A stretch of 64,000 bases of DNA from Sweltsa coloradensis (Eukaryota > Arthropoda > Insecta > Plecoptera > Chloroperlidae), in the NCBI GenBank assembly GCA_024449915.1, contig JAMZAV010000302.1, positions 434,001 through 498,000 of the forward strand. Reading direction: 5' to 3'. A program made the position numbers and the translations under genes. The notes under the pieces are model-generated. The model saw nothing but the letters and a program-made list of their open reading frames with translations, had not been told where the DNA came from and made no database searches. How positions within the stretch are numbered: the first letter of the stretch is position 1; the number at the start of each line of letters is the position of its first letter. Below are positions 47,503 to 58,911 of the stretch, one piece after another.

Positions 47503-48982
47503 TTTCGTTGTAGCTTTGTTGTTTTTGACACAAGGCACCCCAAGCAATAATCACACAAAGATAATTAAAATGTATGTAGATAGTATAATAACGAACAACC
47601 AAAAAAAAGGCGAATGTAATGGCGTCTGAGTCTTTGTTATTCTTCGAGTTATTTGTAGATTAGAAAAATGGTACTTTAAGATGTATTTATTATATTTCCA
47701 GTAACAAAATTATATTTGACAATTTTAATGCCGATATTTCTTGTAAGCATCGCGTGGGAGAAAAAATACTTTTGATAACGGCAAATTAATTGGAGTATAA
47801 TGTTATCCAACCAAATACAAAAATTTGTAAAAAAAAAAAAAAAAAAACGGCAGCCAAGCTCTCCTTCAAAAGTCTTCGGCTGTGAATACTGTGAGATATA
47901 GAAGTTGAGCCAAGCTTTTTATTCTTTCTCCCTAGTTTCGCTTTGAAAATAAGTAAGATCATTTCGCCTGGCCAACGATTTTTGTGGTAAAAAAGTAAAA
48001 TTTTTAAACTCGAAATCATAAAAAAAATTCTTTGCCATGAACCAAATTCAATGGCCAAGCCATTTTTTTATGATTGCGAGTTTGCTATTTTAGATGTAAG
48101 AATTGTATTTCGATAAGAGTTTCTACATTTTGTTTTGAGTTTAAATACGCATTGACAAGATTAAAATAATGGATGTTTGTCTTAGATTGTCCATAATACT
48201 AAAAGTAATGGGTCTTAATGCATTTTTGCAGCTTTTTCATACAAAACACAATACTCTATCTTGTTGTCAGATAAAACATCCGTTTGACATGAAATCTTAT
48301 ACAATGTGTGACTAATAACAGATAGATCCGTAAAAAACTATATATTAAAATCGATGTAATTTATTTTTAAGTATACTTATAAATAATTAAGCTTTCGTAA
48401 CCTATGACATACAAGTTGAATTATGCAACTTTTATAAACTATTTATGATAATGATTGTATCATAAATAAAATGTTTGTGTTTAAATTTTGCGAGCCTTCA
48501 CATTCTCGTATTGTACCTAAGACGAGAGTGGAGTGTATGACCACGTGAAAGTCTACAGTTCCTCACAGATTCAGTTGTGCTTTCTTTCGCAGATGTTCGA
48601 ATACAAATGTGTGTTTAAACCCACTTTGAATACTGCCGAATGGAAAAACAAGCCTCGAGCTCGCAGAACAGATCTATTTTAGATTAAGACCGTGTAACTA
48701 GATTTCAGTCACGAGAAAAGTAAGAACAAAACTTTGTAATATCCTAGTTATATGTTCTTCCAGCAACTTCCGCCTTTGGTAAATAAGAACTTAAACATGC
48801 TTATTACCTTTAAAGGATTAACGCTGAAAGTAATGAGGAACAATATATTTAGCTCGTTTCTTTAACCTAAACGATACAAATAAATTCTTACTGTTTTGTA
48901 AAAGAACAGTTTTCCATAAATTCGAAATGTACTTATTCTTACTTTACTGATTAAATGAATTAATAAATTATTTTCCGTGGCA

Positions 48983-49563
48983 ATCCAAAATTGTTATACG
49001 AAACTATAGTAGACTCTAAGGTTTCAACAAATAAATGTAAGGCTCTTAATCCACAAGACCAACGATCCACCCCATATTTAACATACCCAAGAAGCAATAT
49101 TTGTAACGACTGCTTTGAGGAGATCTGCCCACGGCTTAGTAGTTACTAAACATTAAGTTCGATCAGGACAACGCGGTTCGTCTTACTAAAGCGTTTTGAG
49201 CAACTCAGCACCCGTACCGAGGCTTCCACTAATGATGTCCGTTCCGTGTACCTTTGAAGATTTAACCTGATGCCAGGCTGAGACCGAAGCCGGTTGTGGT
49301 GTGAGTTACCTTGCTTTGATTATAGAAACAAGAACCATGAAAACAAATATATTGACTTAAAAGCATAAGCATAATACATCGTTTTGAAAGTGGGTGAAGA
49401 ATAAGTTTTTAAGATAATTTTGTAATTTTTGTTCATGATAAAATTGTGAATGATGTCAATTAGATATAAACCTAAAAGTAGGATTTATATTTGCACATGT
49501 TTTATATTATGTTATTCATCTGTGGATATTTATATTATTGAATCACCCCTTTGATCCCATTGA
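48983..49563. other. Unique flank of duplication copy 2
   Basis: No exon seen. This stretch is repeated, with many small deletions, at about 51300-51835. Confidence 0.6.
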
Positions 49564-49814
49564 GGCCCGGTATTTCAATGTCCAGTTAAAGTGGCAAGTA
49601 AATTTATCTGCCAGTTAAGTCGGATTTGGTGTATTTCCACTGCCAGTTAGCTTATCTGGAAGTTAAATTGGGTCCTAACTGGCAAGTAAACTAACTGGTG
49701 GATGAGGTGCTGGTTAAACTTTAACTGACAGATAAATGTGTGTATAAAGATGGCGGCTGGTAGAGTTTAAGGTTATGTTGGTTCAGTTGATGTAGTTGAG
49801 GCTTTTTAAATTTT

Positions 49815-50000
49815 TTGATGAAGAAGAAGACTGTAAATTTTATTAATTTTATTGAACGGCCAAGAAGGCGTAATGGATCTCGCCAACGAATCGATAATTT
49901 TACCTATTGGGATGACAGAATTTTGTATGTGGTTTTGCATATCATAACACAGTGTCTGGTACCTTCTGACAACAACAGACAGGCTTCAATCACTAGGTAG
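49815..50000 (+). pseudogene. N-terminal Harbinger-type transposase fragment
   Basis: 61 codons from a start in the context TTTTTTGATGAAGAAG. After VNFINFIERPRRR it carries a basic-then-acidic pattern (RQRIDNFTYWDDRIL). This resembles the amino-terminal arginine-rich and F/Y-D-D segment that precedes the helix-rich region of Harbinger/HARBI1-like nucleases. The frame stops within about 60 codons, and the DDE catalytic part is absent from the rest of the element, so it is non-functional. This is pattern recognition by eye; an alternative is a chance frame. Confidence 0.35.
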
Positions 50001-50290
50001 GCCTAGGCCTACATACATGTCCATTTATTGACCTAGACTTGACATAAACCTATTTCATGAGGCCTAGGCCCCAGTCCCAGTTGGCCTACTAGGCCCCTAG
50101 GCCTAAACCCTAGGCCTAGTCCTACATCTAGGCCTAAACTACACTGTAGTTTCACACGTAGCAAAAGTCCTAGCCCTGGGTCCAAGTAGTATATTAATAA
50201 GGTCTAGGCCAAGGCCTAGGCCCCAGTCCTAGTTTGTAGCTAGGCATAGGCCCGAATGCCACATAAGGCCATAAGGCTTGCTAGGGTAGC
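49995..50290. repeat. AGGCCTAGGC low-complexity stretch
   Basis: Dense, irregular runs of TAGGCCTA / CCTAGGCC words, palindromic on both strands. Further copies of the word occur near 50575-50590. Confidence 0.85.
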
Positions 50291-50824
50291 CTACAGTCAA
50301 AGGTACAGTAAAATAAATTAGATTTCAAGCTTTGCCAGGGTTTCTTTATTTACCTACTCTACCTACCTCACAGTTTAGATCTGATTCTAGGGTCTAAACT
50401 TCATAACATGTTTTAGATACAATGCTTTTTTATTACAGCAGGCTATTTTTCTAAATAACTTCATTCTTCCAAGAGTTGATTTGTATGAAAATTTAATGGA
50501 TGAAAAATCACTCTTGATGTCTTTTCTATTCTTTGTCCATTGTAATTAATAATAATTGGTAATTTGGGAGTAGCCTAGCCTAGGCCTAGACAACTGTCAC
50601 GAGACGAAAAGTAAACACGGTAAACATAACCTATATTCGTTTCACAGCCTTGCAATGGCAATTCTATTCAAAACCACACATTTACCCGGCTGTAAAATAG
50701 GCTCTGTTATGATGTGAAGCACTTGAACCAATCACAGCTCGGGGGAGGTCCTCAGTAGCTGACTGCCAAGTAAAATGTAATTGAAATACACAAAAATGGT
50801 AACTGGCAGTTATAAGTGGTTGTT

Positions 50825-51835
50825 AAATTCGAGCTTTCAATTCTCGTATTGTACCAAAGACGAAAGTGGTGTACCTAAAGTCTACATTTACAGATTCAGT
50901 TGTGCTTTCTTTCGCAGATGTTCGTATACAAATGTGTGTTTAAACCCACTTTGAATACTGCCAGAATGGAAAAAATAGCCTCGAGCTCGCAACAGATCTT
51001 TTAGATAAGACCGTTGAACATAGATTTCAGTCACGAGAAAAGTAAGACAAACTTTGTATTTTCTATAGTTATAGTTCTCGCTAACCTTCCGCCTGGTAAA
51101 TAAAACTTAAACATGCTATTACCTTTAAAGGATTAACGCTGAAGTATGGAACAATACTATTTAGCTCGTTTCTTAACCTAACCAGTTGCCCTAAGACTAC
51201 ATTCTTCCCTGTTTTGTAAAGCAAGTTTCCCTAAATTCGAAATAGTTACAACTCACTTAACTGATTAAATGAAGTTAATAAATTATTTCGTGGCATCCAA
51301 ATATAGAACCTAGTCCTATTAGACTCTAAGGTTCAACAAATAAAGTAAGGCTCTTAATCCACAAGACCAACGATCCACCATAAATTTAACTAACCAAGTG
51401 CAATTTTGTAACGACTCTTGAGGAGATCTGCCCACGATTAGTAGTTACTAAACATAAGTTCGATCAGGACAAGCGGTTCGTCTTACTAAAGCGTTTTGAG
51501 CAATCAGCACCCGTTACCGAGGCTTCCATAATGATGGTTCCGTACCTTTGAATTTCAATCTGAGCCAAGTTGAGAGAAGCGGTTGTAGTTGTGAGTTACC
51601 TTGCTTGATTATAGAAACAAGAACACAAAAACAAATAATTGACTTAAAAGCATAAGCATAAGTTAACTAATGTTTTGAAAGGCGAGAATAAGTTTTTAGA
51701 TTAATTTGTGAATTTTGTCATGATAAAATGTGGGAAGTGATTCATATAGATGTAAACCTAAAAGTAGGATAAATATTTGCACAATGTTATATTGTTATAT
51801 CTGTGGATATGTTAATTATTGAATTACCCTTTGAT
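50825..51835 (+). repeat. Degraded third copy of the 48.48-49.56 kb segment
   Basis: Collinear with 48485-49565 from GAGCTTTCA.ATTCTCGTATTG through CCTTTGATACCCATGA, but with dozens of one- to few-base deletions and very few insertions, at a rate far above the divergence between duplication copies 1 and 2. It resumes, without the Harbinger insertion, into unique sequence at 51836. Confidence 0.8.
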
Positions 51836-51904
51836 ACCCATGAATCATCTAAAGTTAACTTTAATGTTACTTATTTCGTTACTTATAATATTAAGAATAG
51901 AGGC

Positions 51905-52100
51905 TCACAAAAGCAACACTTATATGTCCGTCCGTCCGTCTGTGCGTGTGTCATGTGTCACGATAAAAACAGAACACGACGTTCGATTGACATGCGGCTT
52001 CATTTGTTGGCATTGCCTTTCAACGAGGATGATATTTTTTTACTCAAGGGTATGAGGGAGGGTGGTGTGATTAAACCCACAGAAAGTTTCAAATGCATGT
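51905..52100 (+). repeat. Dispersed repeat R3, second copy
   Basis: Matches the reverse complement of 12.9-13.08 kb over the GTCCGTCCGTCTGTGCGTG word, the ATAAAAAC..CACGACGTTCGATTG block and TTTCAACGAGGATGATA. Overlapping frames of 105 and 78 codons (51803-52120) arise from this repeat and are not separately supported. Confidence 0.55.
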
Positions 52101-55100
52101 GCCTGCTAACTCCACCATAACTGACGTCAATAACAAGCGAGGAACATTTTGTAATGGTAAGTCATTGCCACCAAAAAGATCGGCGTCGAAAAACGAGCTG
52201 CGCTACCTCTTTTGTTTACTCGTTTACCCATGCTGCATACAGACAACTATTATTAATACATATTATTTCTTGACAAACCACTTCAAATTGAGTTGTCCAA
52301 TAATTGATGATTTTGTCGGCTCAAGCAAGCGGGTTTCAGTATTTGGTGATGGGATACAAAACCTAATAAAAAGCATTTCCTTGACAAACACAGCATGATT
52401 TGTTTCTAGAAACGTTTTGATTTCGGTTGATGATTTGTGTTTTAAAGAGACAAATCGGGATCCGGCTCCCGAATTTCCCGATTCCCAATCAAACAGTAAT
52501 CAACAATATATATGGAAAATGTGTAATTGTGCATTCATTTTTCTTTTGAGTGAAAATTGCTGTATAATTTTTCAGTCAATTAATTCCAATTTCCTTGTTT
52601 CATTTATTCTAATTTCGGGATGTTTCAATTATTCAAAATTAATCAATTTCGTTCTCATTTCCCAATACAATATCAATATACCCGGCATTTTGGTTCCAGA
52701 TGCATTATTAAATTTCCCCCTCAACACGTATCTGTTGACATCAATTATTACATTAATTAGATAACCCTCGATAACCTCAGCCAGGAAACTATGAGCGAGT
52801 TGACATAACTCTGTCGTCAGGCCCCCACACAAGTTTGTGTGGTCAAGTGTGTTTGACACACGATGCTGCGAACAATGGAGCGATCGCATCGCACGTCACA
52901 GGTGATATCGAGATAACTAAAGCGGAATTCAACTCTCCAAGCGCTCAACACTTTTCCAACTCCTTTTCGTGCCATTGTGTCGTTATCTCCACCAAACACT
53001 TATCTAAAAGCCGAGATATAGCCAGGTTACATTCATCATAAAACACATCATAACTTCCAAATTGTCGTTTCTAAACTAAACTTTTTTCACTGATCTTATG
53101 GTAGATATATTCTTATCTTTTATCTAGAAATCGAAATATTTTAAAGATATTTTCATCTCTATATTCAACCGTGTGATTTATGTGTTATCAATAATTGTCA
53201 TGATTGCTAGGCTGAAATTCCTTCTTTATAAACCAACGCAAAACCGAAATGCGATAACTTTCGTTTTACTGAAATATTTCTCAAAAAACGCACACAAGCG
53301 TCGCGGAGGGGAGTATTTCTCTTTCATATAACTTCTGGGCAATGCCGTCATTGATTTACATAAAATGAAACAGCTTCCAATACTTTATGACATTGAACCT
53401 CATACCGGCGTTCATTCGTGTGTACGGTTCATTGGAAAACATAACAATTGCAAAACAAGAAGAAAACATTAGTCTGAAAACAACTGACAGCTCTGCCTTT
53501 TTGGAATTTATTCAGTAGTTTCGCGTTACAGCAGTTTTATGTTTAAAGCAATTGAATTGTGTCGAATTTAAATATATTTAAATATGCCCTAGCCACAACA
53601 AAACAAGAAGAATTCAAACATTTAAACAGCTATCTTATCTCACTCGATATAAACGTGATATAAAAAAAATCATAAACATAATTCAAATTGCATCAATATT
53701 ATAAATCAACAAATACATGACGAGCTGTAGGGTTAACAACTACTTAATTAAAGGAACGATTAAGAATATGTAGCATGTATAAGTTTTGCACATGCACATA
53801 ATATACTTTGATCGAAGAATTAACCAAGAGGCAAGAAAATAATTTTGTTGAAGTTTAAAATGTATGCACGAATAATAAAATAAAAACTCTAGACGAAAAA
53901 AGAACAAACTTATTTATATTAGAATTAGAACTCACTATATTTTTTATTATTTAATATAAAGCAGAAGAGTAAATAAGTCATGGGGTAAAAACCATGGTAG
54001 TTTCATTTCACGTAGTCGATCTTAATTAGATAATGCTTTTTTTGCAACGAAAATTACACCACTAGTGAATTATTTTTAATAAAGGTAAAAACGAATTATT
54101 TTTTTTAAATGTCCCGCATTGTGACATATTCATACAAATCTGTTGCACAGACATTCTAGGAATGCAGTCAGATCCGTTGTGTGTGTTAGGATATTCAATA
54201 TATTTATTGACCGACAACATCTTTTTACACCAACTAACAATTAATCACAATATTAAAAGCATTACATTTCTTATATTTTACAGAACATAATTCATTCAAA
54301 GCATTTTTACATCCATGCAGTAATGCGTTTCTCTCCTTCGGTAATATCGAGTACTAAAAGAGATAAACTACCTCGATTTAATCCCATTTAACCTTGACCT
54401 AGATTCTAAGAGTTGAGGGTGGGGTTATCTTCGAATGTTTCGTTCTCTCTAAAACAACTTTTCTAACCAAAATAAAGAATAAAATTTGTAGCATCTTACA
54501 GTACATAGATCTTTGTAAACGTATTAAGACACAACCGTCCTTTTTTTAACATAGTCGTTTAACGATGTCCTGTTTGCCATTAGCAAGCAGTTATCCCAAA
54601 GTCACGAAACCATTTTGTTCGTAAAAGTACTTTCCAGTGTAAAATATATAAAATGTGGGGTCTACTTAATTATCGTGGCGTGATCCAGATATCCCTCCAA
54701 ACTCATCAATCATTTCTGCAGAACGGAGCGAGCTTCATCTCATTCATTCCGTTCAAGACTGTTCCCATGAAGCGCCATGACAAAGAGAACATCCATTAAC
54801 TACACCATGCAGGCTTTCCTCTTGTTTACCTTGTTTTTGTCTCATTATACAAGCATAATAAAACGTTCTACAAACCACTCTACCAGACGATTTCCCCCGT
54901 CCGCATTTCTCTCTTTCTGTCTAATTTTTTGTCTTAAATGTTCAATCATATGGAATTTCACGTTAAAGTGGGTAAAAAAATATTTTCAAGCAATTTGTAC
55001 TTTTATTTTCGATAAGCTTAAAAAATAATTGTTGTAGACTTAATTGTATTTGCCTTTCGAAAGTAGTGTAGAATTTAATGGATGGCGCTTAATTAATGAA

Positions 55101-55290
55101 AGAACGTTAAAAGAACGTTATATTTAAACGGCGCCTAGCTGAGAAAAGCTGCATTTTCAGTATCGTTAATTTATGTCACATCATTTTCTTTTCTCTTTGT
55201 CCTGTAGGATGTAATTATAATTACACCCTAAATTATAGTTTAAATACTACAAATCACTGCACAGGTCGTAAAAGCATGGTAGAAATAAAG
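52101..55290. other. Noncoding stretch with one GC-richer patch
   Basis: A second perfect CRE, TGACGTCA, is at 52123-52130. The patch 52780-53040 is GC-richer and holds the palindrome CCACACAA-GT-TTGTGTGG near 52826-52843 plus several GATA-factor-like TTATCT/AGATAA words, which would suit an enhancer. The frames here (115, 101, 86 codons) have no recognised domain. The remainder is AT-rich. Confidence 0.35.
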
Positions 55291-55385
55291 GGTGAAAGCC
55301 ACTGGACTTAATATACTTTTTCATTATTATCATCTTGTGGTGAAAGCCACTGACTTAATATACTTTTTCATTATTATCATCTTGT
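55291..55385 (+). repeat. Two-unit tandem repeat of 47-48 bases
   Basis: GGTGAAAGCCACTG..ACTTAATATACTTTTTCATT and ATTATCATCTTGT are repeated back to back with one base of difference in length. Confidence 0.95.
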
Positions 55386-55555
55386 GTATATTGTTGTTTA
55401 TTTACGTTTCTAATGTTTAAAAAAATATATATTATTATATACCTTTGTAAAACAACGAAATTATTTGGTTATTGATTATTAAATATTTATATCTAGTACA
55501 GCAAAGTAAAGTAGTTTTTATATTATGTGGTCGCTATATAATAGAGGATAGGATT

Positions 55556-55556
<1 letters not shown>

Positions 55557-55616
<60 letters not shown>

Positions 55617-55629
55617 ATAATATATATAT
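55557..55629. repeat. (TA)n microsatellite
   Basis: About 23 uninterrupted TA units followed by imperfect TATG/TATA units. Confidence 0.95.
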
Positions 55630-55671
55630 GTTTAATTTTAAGTTTTCGCGGGTATATGTTAAATAATTATT

Positions 55672-55827
55672 GTTGAATGGGGCTTTTTTCCGCGAAGAAT
55701 AACAAGGAGGTTCACACTTACCCTCCCTGCCCGACGTTTCGGAGAAGCCACATTCTCCATCTTCAGGGGCGACGTGTCGACAGAGACTTGTTGCCTTGGG
55801 CCTGTCCACTCGCAGACTGCGCAGTCT
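55672..55827 (-). mobile_element. Penelope-like retroelement fragment (putative)
   Basis: GC-rich insert in AT-rich DNA, bounded on the right by the start of the large duplication. On the minus strand it reads CCCCTGAAGATGGAGAA..TTCTCCGAAACGTCGGGC. This CTGAAGA-stem-GAAAC layout is characteristic of the hammerhead-type motifs described in the pseudo-LTRs of Penelope-like elements. There is no reverse transcriptase or GIY-YIG domain in the window, so only a short terminal piece is present. Confidence 0.45.
55733..55766 (-). ncRNA. Hammerhead-ribozyme-like core
   Basis: Minus strand: CUGAAGA fits the conserved CUGANGA box. It is followed by a stem GGAGAA/UUCUCC closed by a UGUGGC loop (an extra U or a U-G pair at its base), then GAAAC and GUC, the conserved GAAA strand and a permitted cleavage triplet. 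Stem III would be minimal, as reported for Penelope-type hammerheads, and a convincing stem I partner was not drawn. Activity is therefore unproven. Confidence 0.4.
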
Positions 55828-56637
55828 AACATAAGATTATTGAATGATTATTATCATTGTTGATGTGGTATTCTGGCATGACATGCCTTCGACTCTTCCA
55901 ACATAATGAGAGGGTATATCTATATTATTCCCATGTTATGCGCAAACCTTATCGTTCCTCTCGACTTTTTCGTGTTTCACCGCTAGGGAAATATAAGATT
56001 GTATAGATCAACTTACCTAACCAAAGGCAATACATTGTCGTTTCTCAACACGTGATTACAAGGCAAACGTTACAGTAAGATATAATTTCAACTTGAAAGA
56101 AGCATTTGTTAAACGTCATTTTAATCGTCAATGTTTTATCTCACTGCTATATGAAACGTATATTCATATCCGAATGTTTTTTTTTTCGTTAAATTCAACG
56201 TTTCAACACACCTCACGTTCTATCCAATTTATTTACTTGAAATTTACAAGTGACAAAAATTGGCCGTTTTTTGTGGTGTAAATTCCACTTTTCGTAAATG
56301 TATTTTTTTTTGTATTGTATTTTTAAATGTTTTTTTATCTCTCAAGTAAATAAAAACCTTCCACATATATAGTTTGATGAAAATAATTGCATTTGTTTGA
56401 AAGTAATTCGCTGTCAATCAATGCATTCATCATTTTAATTTGTTATTCAAAAATGTATTAAATTCAGGTATATTGTGCACTCAAATCGGCGTAAACTTTT
56501 TTTAAACGTAGATTGAGTACAATTCAGTTCTGCCATATAGTTGCAACACAAACTGTTAATTACTAGGATACAGCGTGCGCTACACAGAAATTAAAGCCAG
56601 TGGAGCGTTCTATAATAAAGCTCACAAATTAAATAGA

Positions 56638-56826
56638 ATGTCAGAGAACCTAATTGTATACCTCGTTTTTATCAATGAACAAAATAAATCGTTATTAGTT
56701 CACGTTTTCGAATCCATACCAAACAAAAACAAAAAGATGTCATTTTTAACAAAATGTGTATTCGACTATAAAAATCCTATGTTCTCAATTAGTTACAAAT
56801 ACTCAGTCAAGTTAACGTATAGATGA
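56638..56826 (+). CDS. Small ORF of 62 codons (duplication copy 1), unrecognised
   Basis: From ATG, Lys/Asn/Tyr-rich, no signal peptide or domain recognised; the frame is open 21 codons further upstream without an ATG. The paralogous frame at 59697-59885 is also intact. All eight base differences between the two copies in this frame change the amino acid, but eight is too few to separate selection from neutral drift in a noncoding frame, and flanking divergence is similar. Confidence 0.15.
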   Translation: MSENLIVYLVFINEQNKSLLVHVFESIPNKNKKMSFLTKCVFDYKNPMFSISYKYSVKLTYR

Positions 56827-57297
56827 TCTTAAAACAATTAAAAATTGTATACGACTATGTCACAAACAGCTAAATAAAATCCATCTGATTGAACTGACGA
56901 GCTGATATTGAAAAGTGGCGGCATACTTTTAAAGAGGATGCTAATAATATGATATTTTAACGATTTAGCATTACAGACATGAAATTACAGATTATTCAAA
57001 CTAAACAGAGATCATAAAACAAAATATCAATAATTGACAAAAGTTATGTAAATATTTAACTCCCAAACATGTCACAAAGTCACTTTTGGCTAAATCGTGT
57101 TCATTCTTCAAAACGTCGAACTAAATTCAAGTTAGAAAAACAAGTAGCACCTCGAAACCCCACGTGTAGATAACTAGCCGTCTACTGCGCAATTGCCGCC
57201 TACTCGATTCTTTTGACGCTCCACGTAAACCGGGTGCTTGTTTGTAGTATATTGTTACCTACAAAACAAGTAGTGCCGTGAAAACAGTAAAGACTTA

Positions 57298-57453
57298 GGT
57301 CCAGAATTTCAATGTCTAGTTAAAATTTATCTGCCAGTTAGTCCTCTCAGTAAATATTTACAAGGCTTCTGATTGGTGGTTGCCATAGTGATAACAAGTT
57401 ATGTGTCAGTTAAATTTACTTGCCACTTTAACTGGACATTGAAATACCGGGCC
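57298..57453 (+). mobile_element. 156-bp Harbinger-type MITE with TTA target duplication
   Basis: Flanked by TTA at 57295-57297 and 57454-57456. Duplication copy 2 (about 60357) has a single TTA at the same point and no insert, which proves both insertion and target duplication. Terminal repeats are about 27 bases (GGTCCAGAATTTCAATGTC left against GGCCCGGTATTTCAATGTC at the right end, inverted). A 3-bp TWA duplication and GGSCC start are typical of PIF/Harbinger. It shares its right end with the left end of the larger element at 49564, the likely parent type. Confidence 0.85.
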
Positions 57454-58330
57454 TTAAAAAACAAACAACAAGTTTATTTTCAAGTTGATGTTTGACATAC
57501 TTTTCTGCTAAGTGGATGAATTGTTGGAAATATCAATAAATAAGTTTCAAGTTAGTTGAGATAGGGGTACACGTGTAAGTCTATAAAAAGCGATTGGAAA
57601 TAACTATAAACAAATATTTTCCCATTGAAGACTTCTAACAACGTATTGAATACGACCAACTTCTAATATACTTCTTCAACTAGTTTAGACGGAAGAGGAT
57701 AAAATTTAAAAACACCCAAACAACTAAGTATTTAGTAACTTTATACATTGAATCGCATTGGGAAGAAACCAAAATTGTTTATCGGGTTGAGATTATTTTT
57801 CTTTACACTGATACCCCTGATCAAAATTATGTTTTGTTTATATAGCTTTGATCGTATTCAAATAATAATGTTTGACACTATTTAAAAATATGAAATTAAA
57901 GCACCAAGTAGAAAACACGATCTAGCTTTGAGAGACGTTTTAGAAATACGTGGCGAGTGTTTTTAATGATAACCATTAAAAGAAGCACGTTATTCAAACA
58001 TTTCTCTTGAGTAAAAAGAAAATATTTGCTAGCAGAGTTTGAATAAATCGTAATGAAAACATTCATCACGTAGGTCGACCAATTGTTCGTATTGGACTGT
58101 ATTCGTATAAGATGTGGATTTATTCCAAAATCTAGGTAGGACGCAAGTATAATACATAGGGTTTACAGCCTTGAATGTTTATGTACAACTTAAAATGTTC
58201 ACTTAAATTAGTGGACATTCAAAAGTTCAATCAAATAAAATCAAATTCATTCCAATGAAATATTCATATCTATTAGCTACAGAGACGAATGAAAGAATGT
58301 AAGCCCAACAATATCAGGGTTTCTACAAAG

Positions 58331-58568
58331 TACGACCATATTTCAAAAGAAGTTTATATACGTCCAACACACGCATACTCACACGAAAACACCATGAAAC
58401 ACGTTAGGTATGTATTATATTTGCGTCATTATTGTGTTTAATCTTTGGCAATAATATGTATTAAATTGTTTTTATTTAATTCGCCAGTGGATACATTTTA
58501 TTAATTGGGCTAAGTATAGTTCTACCACACATTTTTTCATGAAAGTTGGATAGTAAACATTTATGAAT
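58331..58568. other. Spacer between duplication copy 1 and the SINE block
   Basis: AT-rich, nothing recognised. Confidence 0.5.
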
Positions 58569-58656
58569 GTAGGTGGAATTGTTAATATTTAATACAATAC
58601 AGAAATTAAAAAAATCCATCCCGATCGGGGTTCGAACCCGAGTCTCTCACTTTCCG
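58569..58656 (-). repeat. tRNA-derived SINE, copy S4 (5'-truncated)
   Basis: Minus-strand copy with part of the tail, B box and T arm, breaking off within the anticodon arm at ACTTTCCG, next to the spacer block. Confidence 0.85.
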
Positions 58657-58662
58657 CTCATA

Positions 58663-58804
58663 CCTACGCTCATACCTGCGTAAGGTAATGCATTATAAAT
58701 ATGTTTGTTTGGTCAATTCAACAGCAACAGTTTTTCGATGTTTTATTGTTCCATCCATTCAAGTTCTATAATGTAACGACAATACAGAAGTTAAATATAG
58801 TTAC
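58663..58804 (+). repeat. SINE-associated spacer block, copy 2
   Basis: Nearly the same sequence as 18103-18240, again directly upstream of a plus-strand SINE. A partly repeated CTCATACCTACGCTCATACCTGCG string marks its left edge. Confidence 0.85.
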
Positions 58805-58911
58805 CGTCTCGGTAGTCCAGTTGGCTAAGGCGTCCACCCGAAAAGTGGGAGACTCGGGTTCAAACCCCGATCGGGATGGATTTTTTTAATTTCTGGATTG
58901 TATTACAAAAT
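58805..58911 (+). repeat. tRNA-derived SINE, copy S5 (3'-truncated)
   Basis: Head with substitutions in the A-box region (TGGTCTAG to TAGTCCAG) and one in the B box (GGTTCAAACCC). The tail stops after GGATTGTATTA, exactly where the large duplication copy 2 begins. Confidence 0.85.

Larger units (their letters stand above)
46298..48982 (+). repeat. 2.66-kb tandem duplication, copy 2
   Basis: Direct copy of 43631-46289. Towards its right end it contains about 75 bases (around 48868-48945) missing from copy 1, and beyond 48982 it continues into sequence (48983-49563) not present after copy 1 but present again in the degraded copy at 50.8-51.8 kb. Confidence 0.95.
49564..50824 (+). mobile_element. 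Decayed Harbinger-like DNA transposon
   Basis: The left end GGCCCGGTATTTCAATGTCC matches the terminal repeat of the 156-bp MITE at 57298-57453 and is followed by AGTTAAAGTGGCAAG and several TTATCTGCCAGTTAA-type subterminal words in both orientations (ACTGGCAGAT, AACTGACAGATAAA). A TATA-like TGTATAAAG and AAGATGGCGGC (YY1-type core) at about 49741-49756 precede a short transposase-like frame. The right side (about 50755-50820) has subterminal words (GCCAAGTAAAATGTAATTGAAATAC, split here) but no intact terminal repeat before sequence from the neighbouring repeat resumes. A Harbinger assignment rests on the MITE's 3-bp TTA target duplication, the GGCCC start and the frame described below. Confidence 0.55.
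55828..58330 (+). repeat. 2.5-kb direct duplication, copy 1
   Basis: Starts AACATAAGATTATTGAATG and ends ATCAGGGTTTCTAC. It aligns with 58912-61800 with a few percent substitutions. It carries a 156-bp Harbinger-type MITE (57298-57453) that copy 2 lacks, and lacks the 618-bp TTAA MITE of copy 2. Confidence 0.95.

Noticed and set aside
51803..52120. 105-codon + frame with RSVCACVMC-like Cys spacing
   Set aside because: It spans the boundary of the deletion-riddled copy and repeat R3, so it is a chance fusion of two repeats.
55472..55666. Coding frame across the (TA)n tract
   Set aside because: Translates to a Tyr/Ile repeat on both strands; it is a by-product of the microsatellite.
56012..56030. 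Second recursive-splice-like motif (TTGGTTAG abutting GTAAGT on the minus strand)
   Set aside because: Weak pyrimidine tract, and it lies in the duplicated segment (also at about 59100), so repeated occurrence is not independent support.
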